A stretch of 64,000 bases of DNA from Linanthus parryae (Eukaryota > Streptophyta > Magnoliopsida > Ericales > Polemoniaceae), in NCBI GenBank assembly GCA_023055425.1, contig JALGPY010000005.1, forward strand, positions 82,563,495 through 82,627,494. The letters are read 5' to 3'. Positions 55,470-64,000 of the stretch are shown here, piece by piece. The notes under the pieces are model-generated. The model was not told the origin of the DNA. It saw only the letters and a list, made by a program, of their open reading frames with translations, and did not search any database. Each line of letters begins with the position of its first letter. Within the stretch, counting starts at the first letter, position 1. The translations under genes were made by a program, and so were the position numbers.

Positions 55470-57366
55470 CATAATATGAATCTCATTCTTGGAGGAACTC
55501 TTAAATCAATGCATAAAAGTGGGATTGGCTATAATCAAAATTTTCCAAAGAAAGGCCAAACTACTTTTGTCAAATCTGGTAGTAGACATTCTCAAAAATG
55601 TCACTAGTGTGGAAAAATTGGTCATGTCAGATTAACTTGTCCCTTCAGAAGATCAGAACCTCATATTATGAGGAATACTTATCCCTATCAGCTTAAGGGA
55701 CAAGTTAGGCAGATTCGGGTTCCAAAAGGAATTAGGCCACCAAATATGGCTGATTCTGAGTATGACTCAAAGTTCTGCACTTGGTCTAACAACCTGTTGA
55801 GGCAATGATTTGTTTTTTCAGGATGTCACCAAGGCCTTGAAAGATCAAAAATGGATATTAGATAGTGGATGTTCCAGACATATGAGTGGCAAGAGGTCTC
55901 ACTTTACTGAACTTACAGAAAAATCTGGAGGACAATCACACTTGGTGATAAATCAAAATGCAATATCATTGGTATAGGTAGTATTGGTAATGGTTCTACA
56001 AATTCTATATCTGATGTTTATCTGGTAGATGGACTTAAGTCTAATTTGCTTAGTATCTCTCAGTTATGTGATAAAGGTTATAAAGCTGTGTTTAACAAGG
56101 AGAAATGTGTGGTGCAAGATGAGAAATCTGGTGATTGCATACTTACTGCTCCAACATCATATAATCTATATGCTATGAATACTAACAGTGTTGCAGGTGA
56201 CAAGCTAAAATGCCTCAAGGCTTTGAAGGAAGATTCAAAGTTTTGGCGCAGAAAGCTTGGGCATATTAGTATACATACTTTGAACAAACTCATCTCAAAG
56301 GACTTGGTAAGAGGTTTACCATCACAGAAATGTTCAGATGATGAGGTTTGCAAGGCATGTGTACAAGGTAAACAGAACAGAAGCTCTTTCAAGCCAAAGA
56401 ACTTTGTAAGTACTTCTAGACCCTTCGAATTGCTGCATATGGACTTGTGTGGTCCTATGAGAGTTCAGTCCCCAAGAGGTAAGAGGTATATGCTTGTTAT
56501 AATTGATGATTATTGTAGATTTACTTGGGTGATGTTCATTAGAGACAAAACTGAAGCTTTATATGAGTTTTCTAGATTGTGCAAAGAGCTTAAAACTTTG
56601 AAAAATTTACCTGTTGCATCCATTAGAAGTGATCATGAGAGTTTGATCAACTTGACTTTGATTTATTTTGTGCAAAGCATGGCATTTCACACAACTTTTC
56701 TGCACCTAGAACTCCACAACAAAATGGAGTAGTTGAAATGAAAAATAGGACACTTGAGGATATGTCCAGAACCATGCTTCTTGAAAGTAACTTGCCAAAG
56801 TTTTTATGGGCAGAAGCTGTTAAAACTGCCAATTATGTGCTGAATAGATGCTTAATCAGACCTATTTTGAAAAAGACTCCCTATGAACTTTTTAAAGGGA
56901 GAAAGCCTACTCTTTCTTATTTTAAGCCCTTTGGTTGTATCTGTTTTGTGCATAACAATGGTAGAGACAATCTTGGTAAGTTTGATGCTAGAAGTGATAA
57001 AGGTGTATTTCTTGGATATTCTCAAACTAGAAAAGCTTATAGAGTTTATAATAGAAAAACCAAGATTGTGGAAGTGAGCATTCATGTAATTTTTGATGAA
57101 AGTACTAAGGAATCTCTGAGTGAAAGTTTTGCAGATCTAAATTTGAACAAGCATGAATCAGATGATGATGCTGCGAAAGAAGACAAAGGCAAAACTAATG
57201 TACAGAATCAACCAGCAGAATCTCAAGGCCTTGAACCTCCTGCTGAACCAAATTCTCAAAGCCTTGAGACAGAAGCTGAAACTTTCTATGATGCTCCCTC
57301 TACTGTTTCAAGGACTCAAAGGCTTGAAGGAGAATACTCCTGGGTACCAAGAAAGAAGTTTAAGTA
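55470..57366 (+). pseudogene. SIRE-like second CCHC, protease and integrase
   Basis: A second knuckle (C-H-stop-C-GKIGHVRLTC) lies at 55599-55640. The retropepsin site KWILDSGCSRHMSG has DSG at 55861-55869. From 56046 the frame gives LLSISQLCDKGYKAVFNKEK, the integrase finger (HISIHTLNKL, CKACVQGKQ), core LHMDLCGPMRVQSPRGKRYM, IDDYCRFTWVMFIRDKTEAL and SIRSDH. A frameshift near 56640 leads to NKMEstop/PQQNGVVEMKNRTLEDMSRT containing the catalytic Glu, then ANYVLNRCLIRPILKKTPYE, FGCICFVHNN and GVFLGYSQ. An acidic linker with QGLE repeats ends in a TAA at 57364-57366. Confidence 0.9.
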
Positions 57367-59019
57367 ACTTTCAAACCATCCAGCTGACAACATTATATCA
57401 GATCCATCAACTGGAACACAGACAAGAGGACAGTTAAAGAACCTGTGTGCTTTTAGTGCATTTGTATCTTTGATTGAGCCTAAGAATACCAAGGAAGCTC
57501 TGGAAGATGCAGAATGGATTATTGCAATGCAGAGTGAGCTGAATGAGTTTGAAAGGAACAAGGTTTGGAATCTGGTCCCCAGACCTAAAGAGAAATCAGT
57601 TATTGGAACCAGATGGGTATTCAGAAACAAGCATGATGAGAATGGCAAAGTGGTAAGAAATAAAGTCAGACTGGTAGCTCAAGGATATAATCAGGAAGAA
57701 GGTATAGATTATGAGGAGACATTTGCTCCTGTTGCCAGGTTAGAAGCTATTAGAATACTTCTTGCATTTGCATCTCACAATCACATAAGGCTTTATAAAA
57801 TGGATGTTAAATGTGCTTTTCTAAATGGATATTTACAAGAAGATGTTTTTGTAGCACAACCTCCTGGTTTTGAAGATGAAAATTTTCCTGATCATGTTTG
57901 TAAACTGGATAAAGCTCTTTATGGTTTAAAACAAGCTCCAAGGGCTTGGTATGACAGACTTTTTAAATTTCTACTTGAAAACAATTTCAGAAGATGCTTA
58001 GTTGACAAAACTCTTTTCATTAAACACCAACAAAGTGATCTGTTAGTAGTTCAGATTTATGTAGATGATATATTATTTGGTGCTACTAATGATGCTCTTT
58101 CAAAAGAGTTTTCTAGTCTGATGTGCTGGGAGTTTGAGATGAGCCTAATGGGTGAACTGAATTTCTTTCTTGGGCTTCATATATTACAAATGAAAAAAGA
58201 ATTTTTGTGCATCAAGAAAAATATACCAAGGACTTATTGAATAAGTACAATATGTCACAGTCCAAGATTCTTAAGACCCCTATGAGTTCATCACTCTCTT
58301 TAGACAAAGATTCAACTGGTAAGAGTGTGAATCAGAAGGAATACAGAGGTATGATTGGATCACTATTATATTTAACTGCTAGCAGACCTGACATTATGTT
58401 CAGTGTCTGTATGTGTGCTAGATTCCAAGCAGATCCTAAGGAAACTCATCTAACAGCAGTTAAAAGAACTTTTAGATATTTGAATGGAACCAGAGTCATA
58501 GGGCTTTGGTATACAAGAAGATCTAATTTTATGTTGAGTGGCTATTCAGATGCAGATTTTGCAGGTTACAAAGTAGACAAGAAAAGTACTTCTGGATGCT
58601 GTCAATTTCTTGTATCTTCATTGATCAGTTGGCATTCCAAAAAGCAAAATTCTGTAGCATTGTGAACTGCAGAAGCTGAATATATTGCAGCTGGTGCTTG
58701 CTGTTCACAAGTGTTATGGATTGCTCAGCAACTTAGAGATCTTGGCTACAACTTCAGAAATGTGCCAATTCATTGTGACAATACAAGTGCTATTTCAATC
58801 TCTATGAATCCAGTTCAGCACTCAAGGACAAAGCACATAGATGTGAGACATCATTTCCTTAGAGATCTTGCAGAACAAGGTGATGTTGTTTTGAATTTTA
58901 TCTCTACTTCAATGCAGATTGCTGATATTTTCACTAAACCTTTGCCAGATGATAGGTTTTCATCTCTAAGGCTTGAATTGGGGGTGTTAAACAAGGATGC
59001 ATTGATCTCAAAGCCTTGA
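57367..59019 (+). pseudogene. SIRE-like reverse transcriptase and RNase H
   Basis: [102 protein letters not shown], then the active site [12 protein letters not shown] (YVDD at 58058-58069). A frameshift near 58200 follows. RNase H: SGYSDADFAGYKVDKKSTSG, a TGA at 58663-58665 before AEAEYIAAGACCSQVLW, HCDNTSAISISMNPVQHSRT and ADIFTKPLPDDRFSSLRLEL, ending at 59017-59019. Catalytic residues of both enzymes are present. The wording and FGATN are SIRE-type. Confidence 0.93.
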
Positions 59020-59339
59020 ATTATACTTTCTGAATCCTTGAAAGTATAGCTCAAAGCTTTGAAGTTTCTCAAATTGCAGAAAATCTCAAGGCCTTGAGAT
59101 TGTTCTCCAGGTCTTGATATTATCCGTATTTTTTTTTAAAATGGATCATCAAATATAATATCTTATCTTTTTAGATAACTGTATAATATTTGAATTACTC
59201 AGAGAATTTTCTAAAATATCCCAATAAGATTTTTCAAAATCCTATTTTTGCATGTTGATATTGCAGAGTCCTTTTATGACTCATCCTTTTCAACCTACTT
59301 AAGCTGAAAGTCAGGGCTTTTTCTTCTTATTCTCTTCCA

Positions 59340-59425
59340 ATTCTCTGCGACTCTACTCTCTCTCTCTCTCTCTCTCTCTCAATTCCTCTCAATCACATTC
59401 TCTTCTCAAAACCCTAAACCCTAAA
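59340..59425 (+). promoter_or_regulatory. CT-rich leader and telo-box repeat before ORF3
   Basis: A (CT)n run (about 59352-59380) is followed by AAACCCTAAACCCTAAA at 59409-59425, ending at the ATG of ORF3. CT-rich leaders and telo-boxes (AAACCCTAA) are common in plant gene promoters and 5' leaders, especially of translation-related genes. The older copy has the same arrangement before its ORF3 (51815-51879). This suggests ORF3 may have its own transcript; no TATA box is clear. Confidence 0.55.
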
Positions 59426-61194
59426 ATGGAGCGCAAATCAGCCAGAATTCAGCAACAGAGAAAGCCCTCTGGCAGATCCAAGAAGAGAGCAAACAAAAAT
59501 GAGAAGATAGTGATTTCTGATTCAGATTCAGAAAATACACAAAGCTTGCATGAGGATACACCTCCTGCAAAGAAGTCCAGGACAGAGAAGGGAGATGAAG
59601 GCTCAAGTGTTGATCCACAACAAGAGACTCAGGGTGATGATCAACCTAGGACAGAGAAAAGAAAGGGGGAGAAAAGAAAAAGGCTGCTATAGAGGAAAAA
59701 GGGAAATCAACTCAGGAAAGCCAGAAGAAATCAACTAAAGAGGACAAGAAAAGACCAAACCCTCTGAGAAGAAGACTAGGGTTAAGCAAGTTGCTACTGC
59801 AACTAAGAAAGGATATCAAGGTAAGAATGTACTTCCTACTGAGTGGTTTGTTAGTTCTGAAGTTAAAACTGTTTGGATGCAAGGATATGCATCATCTAAG
59901 GTAGCTTTCTGTAGCATGATTTCTGATGAGTTATTGGATAAACTGGACATAGAATGCATGAGAAAGTTGAGAGAAACTGCTGTTTGGAAAGTTCTAAATC
60001 CTAGTTCAAAGGCTTATCCTAGGTTAACTAGGTTATTTTATCTGAACTTGGTGTCTGAAGGTGATGATATAATGGTATGAACTTCTAAAGTGGCTGGTGT
60101 GGATTTGAGGTTAGATCATAGGAGTTTTGCCGAAGTCTTGTGCATTCCTAGAAAATACAATGTTGGAGATTATCCTGACAGGAAGGAGTGTCTGGATAAG
60201 GTAAAGGAGATGTTCTTTATTGAAGGTGTTCCCTCTGGTCCAAAGCAGTTGACACACTCTGTGCTCAACTGTGAAGCCGAAATCTTGTTTACTATTCTGA
60301 TGAGGAGTGTAGTTCCTAGGGAAAACTCAAGGGAGTTGGTAACTGATAAGGTTCTGATTTTGATGTATCAGATCTCTCAAGGGTTTAAGATAGATTTGCC
60401 AACAGTTGTTATGGAGCATATGATTTATTGTGCAACGAGGACTACAAACCATCCTCTTCCATATGCCAACCTGTTACCTCTTTTCTTTGAATATTTTGAT
60501 GTGCCTGTGAAAGGAAAAGAAGAGATTACTAGAGGTTTTGGGTTGATAGATGAGACTGCACTTCATAGGATTGGGGTAGTTCAGACTGGGAAAGGGCATT
60601 GGAAATTTTATTCTGATTTGTCAAAGGAAGAACTTGCTGAGAAGGAGTTTGTGAAGCCTAAGGGGACTGCATCTGGGAAAGGAAAAGCCAATGAGGATTA
60701 CTCCTCTGCTGGTTGAGAAGTTAGAAGATCAGCAGGTTGAGATTGAAGATCTCAGTCAGAGGTTATTTGACCTGTCAACTGAATTTAACCAGTTCAAGGG
60801 TTTGATGAATGTTATGAATGGAAAGCTGGATGTTGTCATCAAGGGCTTGAATCTGGAGAAGATACCTTCTGCTACTAGTCATGACACCAGTGTGGATTTA
60901 GAAGAGAAGCTGGGAGATTTTCTGAAGAACAAGAAGAAGCCAATTCGAGTAGTGCTAACTTCAAAAGATTTGTATGAACAAACTGATGAAAAAGATGCCG
61001 GTGAAGACAAAGGTGTTGATGCAGCTACAGAGGTAGATTCAGTGCAGGCTAAGAAGAAAGTGGATGAGATAATCCAAGAAGTGGTTGCTGAAGTGGAAGC
61101 TGAACAAGAAGGTAATCAGTCTGCAGAAGATGCTGCAAGTGAGGAAGAAATTGGAGAAGGCTCAGAGAAAGGCCAGACATCAAAGAAGAAGTGA
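59426..61194 (+). pseudogene. SIRE-like third ORF (plant transposon protein-like, coiled coil)
   Basis: The ATG at 59426 follows the telo-box leader. The N-terminus is basic, then Ser/Asp-rich with nuclear-signal-like parts (MERKSARIQQQRKPSGRSKK, VISDSDSEN). After a frameshift near 59690 a globular region follows: TEWFVSSEVKTVWMQGYASS, YPRLTRLFYLNLVSEGDDIM, a stop at 60078, VAGVDLRLDHRSFAEVLCIP and a helical part to about 60640. This resembles the domain called putative plant transposon protein, which often accompanies LTR elements. A frame change near 60700 leads to a coiled coil (VEKLEDQQVEIEDLSQRLFD) and an acidic, Lys-ended tail. No signal peptide or membrane segment is seen, so it is not an obvious envelope. 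Function unknown. Confidence 0.65.
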
Positions 61195-61613
61195 TGATCA
61201 GAGACTGCCAAAGCCTTGACCCTCTATCTCATTCTCTTCTATCTTTTCTGTCTCAAGGCCTTGACTTTTTAGCTAAATTTTTTGTTTTAAGTTTATTTCA
61301 GACTCTGAGTAATGATCCTACATTTCTTCAACCTTATTTGATGAAAGTCAAAAAGGGGGAGAGTTAATGTGGTATTTGTGTTTTGTTTTCAGTATTTGGA
61401 CTAGTAATAATAAGAATGCCCAGTTGTTTTTTGTGAATTTTTATTTTTTTGGTAATTTATTTCTGTGGTAATTTGTAATATTTATTCTCACTGGTTATCT
61501 GTTTGGGTTCTGTATACATTGTATCTGCAAATTGTGGTTATTTAATTTTTGAATATGAGTGGCAGGAAGATCTATACAAGACTGTAGGTTTTTTCTTTCA
61601 TCAAGGGGGAGAT
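61195..61613 (+). other. 3' untranslated part and polypurine tract
   Basis: Non-coding. A first purine run AAAAAGGGGGAGAG lies near 61351-61365 and the true PPT CAAGGGGGAGAT at 61602-61613 adjoins the LTR. A TCAAGGCCTTGA palindrome is at 61253. Confidence 0.8.
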
Positions 61614-62009
61614 TGTTGAGTCAAGATCCCTGAATGTGCTTCGGTTGGTACTTGTTTTGAATGATGGAAGACAAAAGGCTAAGACATTAGCAGTAAAGCA
61701 TTTCAGTTATCTCAAGGACTTGAGATTGACTGAAATTCAAAGCATTGAGTTTAGAATTGTTCACAGCTCAAATCAAACTAGGGTTTAAAAGCTGTTTAGA
61801 ATTGTTCACAGCTCAAGGCCTTGAAGCTTACTATTTTGCCTTTGTAAGTTTCAGACAGTTTACTTAAATCTCAAGGCCTTGAGATTTGAGTTTCACACAA
61901 TGTCTTTCTGTTAAATTTTAAGTTTTGAAAAAGGTTCTATAATATATTCAACCCCCCCCCCCTTTTAGAGTATTTAGGTCCTGTATTTAGTCTACATTAC
62001 ACACTTTCA
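61614..62009 (+). repeat. 3' LTR of SIRE-like element, internally deleted
   Basis: Only 396 bp against 1501 bp in the 5' LTR. Its first 137 bases match the start of the 5' LTR and its last 240 bases match the end. At the joint, a 22-base piece beginning TTTAGAATTGTTCACAG is present twice (61750-61771, 61795-61816), while the 5' LTR has it once. Both ends are intact. Confidence 0.92.
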
Positions 62010-62409
62010 AGCCTTTCTATTCAAGAGTGTGATCAAGACCATTAGTTCAATTATTGATGACATAGATGAAGAACAGGTTGATGATGATGATGGGATTAGT
62101 CAGGAAGAAGGTGAAGAGCAGCAAGGAGATGAAGAACCAGACCCTTAATTCTTGCCTACTCTTTCTTCAACTTTTCAAGGCCTTGAAATCCCCTTTAAAG
62201 TCTTGAAAATTCTATCTTTTATTTATTTATTTATTTTCTTATTTTCCAAAGACTCTTATTCAACTTATTTCTCTTTCCTTTTGATGAAATTCAAAAAGGG
62301 GGAGAAATCTAGGTGTTTGTTTTATTTATTTTTTTGGTCATTAGGTTTATCTGGACTTAACTGTTATTGCTTAGTAAGTTGGATCTTTTGGAAATCATGT
62401 GTTACGGGC
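62010..62409 (+). pseudogene. Older SIRE-like copia: ORF3 end and 3' part
   Basis: This resumes the host copy after the nested insertion. The frame gives FKSVIKTISSIIDDIDEEQV, an acidic tail (DDDDGISQEEGEEQQGDEEP) and a stop at about 62148, then a TCAAGGCCTTGA palindrome at 62175 and a purine run AAAAAGGGGGAGAAA near 62293, as in the younger copy. No 3' LTR follows; the element is cut near 62409. Confidence 0.75.
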
Positions 62410-64000
62410 TGTCATGCCCCCAATCTTAATAAACCAAAATTTTGTTATGTATTACACCCAAAATGATAATTATATAGGTATACATACATTCTCGTCAATT
62501 AGATCGATTCTACAAACATATTTACGCATTATAAGCGCGATTATATACAACAAAAAACAGTCTAGCACTTTCATTACAGTTAGGACATATGAAACCTAGC
62601 TACACACTTTCTGATTTCCGGTGTATTAACAACTACAAAATACAAAACCAAAAGGGGACTCCCAAAATGAGGCGTTCTCTATCGTGGCAGTGGACACTAT
62701 CTCCCTATTGCTCCTGTAAACCCAAAAAAAGAACAACAACTGAATGGGTGTGAGAACGTGAACACTCAACAATAAACTAGAATACATATTTTTTAGTAAT
62801 TAATACAAACAATAAAGCTAACAGTTCCCTTGCAAGAAACTACTCCAAATGAGAACAAGTTTACCATAACCACTGAATTATACTAAAGTGGAACCACTCA
62901 TCACTTTAGACAATTTAGCCAATTTCCATGCCTAAGGCGGAAACACACATGGCCATCAAGCAATCCAAAACTAGGCTTTAAAGCCAAAGAAAATAGATAC
63001 GCGCACTTACACCAACAATTCCTTCCAAGTAAACAAATCTCTGGGCATGTTCAATAAATTCCCAACTGGGCAAGCGAAACATTGATCACTGCTTAACTAT
63101 TCTTAATACTCAAAGGTTGGGTTGACATGAATCAAACACCTTATACATGTTAAAGAAGTTAAGGAGCTAGCTGACCTTAACTTACATTTACACATATTAA
63201 TACTACGCATACCCACCTCAGTCGCAGAACAATGAATTCGCTGCCTCTATTCCGTAGAAGTTCTTGCTTTGTCCCTAACGTGACCGGAATGTAACAGTAC
63301 AATCTCCTATGTTAGAGACACAAAACACTTATTATCTCAATAGAGCATAAGCTTGAATCCCCTTTAACTTGGGGTCAGGTCAGTTGATACAAAACAGAGA
63401 CGAAAGAATATAACCCAGGAAGACAAGATAATAGAAAACATCTTGTTCGTCATGATTTTATTTTTGTTTCGTTTGGAATATCGGAATGAAATTTTTTAAG
63501 AACTAACTATACATATGAACCTGAGTTCCCATAAAATTTCATAAAAATTGAACATCAATAGCAGGTAAAACAAACAGAAATTCAGCCTAGTTTTTGGAGG
63601 AGCACTATATGTTGAAAACACACAGAACTACACTTTCCCCAAATCCAAATCATGGGTACAAGAACTCTACACCCTGAAGAAACTGAGGTACTCACTGAGA
63701 AGTGCATGGACTTCTCCAAATAATTCATCAGAAACATGAATTCTTCTCCTTATGTCGTCAGACTCATGTAAGCCAGGAAGAGCTTTGTACTCATATTCAA
63801 AATTCAAAGAAACAGATTTATTAACTTAGAGCTTGTTTGGTACCAACTTAAAATCTCAATAATCAGCTGAAAATAATCTGAAAAGAAAATCCAACTTAAC
63901 CGAGAATCACAATCTGTTTGGTATGAGCTGAAATTATAGATCACTAACTTGATCCATTTAACAAAATTTAAAGAGCTCTAAAGTCAAGTAATTGAATACA
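62410..64000 (-). repeat. Probable LTR or leader of a gypsy element, running off window
   Basis: At 62410 TGTCATGCCCCCAATC resembles the plus-strand edge of the LTR at 12974 (TGTAACACCCCCAAATT). The following 1.6 kb has no protein; GTGTGAGAACGTGAACACTC near 62749 is of a kind seen in chromovirus LTRs. No second end or PBS is in the window, so the identity is tentative. Confidence 0.4.

Larger units (their letters stand above)
52387..62009 (+). mobile_element. Full-length SIRE-like copia element (9.6 kb), AGCCT duplication
   Basis: LTRs at 52387-53887 and 61614-62009 both start TGTTGAGTCAAGATCCCTG and end ACACTTTCA. AGCCT occurs at 52382-52386 and 62010-62014, a perfect target duplication. 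A PBS (TGGTATCAGATCC), gag, protease, integrase, RT, RNase H, a third ORF and a PPT (CAAGGGGGAGAT) follow in order. RT and RNase H wording fits the SIRE/Maximus lineage, known for an extra ORF after pol. It sits inside an older copy of the same family, at the ORF3 of that copy. Several stops and frameshifts mean it is not autonomous now. Confidence 0.95.

Noticed and set aside
62293..62310. Polypurine tract marking a 3' LTR of the older SIRE copy
   Set aside because: The younger copy has the same purine run 250 bases before its real PPT, and no TG-starting LTR follows here.

Overview
The window is repeat-dense genomic DNA from a flowering plant, most likely a eudicot. I see no intact host gene. 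It is a stack of nested, mostly broken transposable elements: Tat-like and Tekay-like Ty3/gypsy, Athila-like LTR elements, several Ty1/copia lineages including SIRE-like, an L1-type LINE with a C-terminal RNase H, a Stowaway-type MITE, a small tRNA-derived SINE and a MULE transposase. Fragments of two plant gene families (PRAF-type RCC1 and ARIA-type ARM/BTB) support the plant assignment. Species cannot be told from this sequence.

Layout. 1-4.0 kb: minus-strand Tat-like gag-pol cut by the window edge. 4.5-10.8 kb: minus-strand Tekay/Del-like chromovirus pseudogene, its integrase split by a solo Athila-like LTR (5380-6965) with a perfect 5-bp target duplication. 11.7-15.1 kb: PBS and 2.1-kb LTR of another minus-strand element with a gag-like region that seems to hold two copies of one module. 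15.4-23.2 kb: MULE transposase pseudogene split by a complete non-autonomous Athila-like element (16618-22940). 23.2-25.4 kb: mostly non-coding, with a perfect 25-bp-arm inverted repeat. 25.4-28.2 kb: PRAF and ARIA gene fragments abutting a copia RNase H end and LTR. 28.4-36.6 kb: decayed minus-strand copia element, one LTR carrying a MITE. 37.1-39.4 kb: 5'-truncated LINE and a SINE, both with target duplications. 39.9-46.3 kb: copia pieces and three related LTRs in alternating orientation. 46.3-62.4 kb: an old SIRE-like element, rearranged with a partial Athila-like LTR and later invaded by a full-length 9.6-kb element of its own family (52387-62009, duplication AGCCT). 62.4-64 kb: probable LTR-type sequence running off the window.

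How parts relate. Nearly every reading frame has stops or frameshifts, so these are fossils, though some domains (copia RNase H at 45.6-46.3 kb, SIRE-like RT and ORF3) are well preserved. The points most worth a second look are the third ORF of the SIRE-like family, which carries its own plant-gene-like leader with telo-box repeats; a 12-bp palindrome (TCAAGGCCTTGA) strewn through that family; the duplicated gag-like module at 12 kb; the PRAF/ARIA/copia chimera; and the orphan acidic ORF of the non-autonomous Athila-like element. All calls rest on reading the sequence by eye and knowledge of the families; no search was run.
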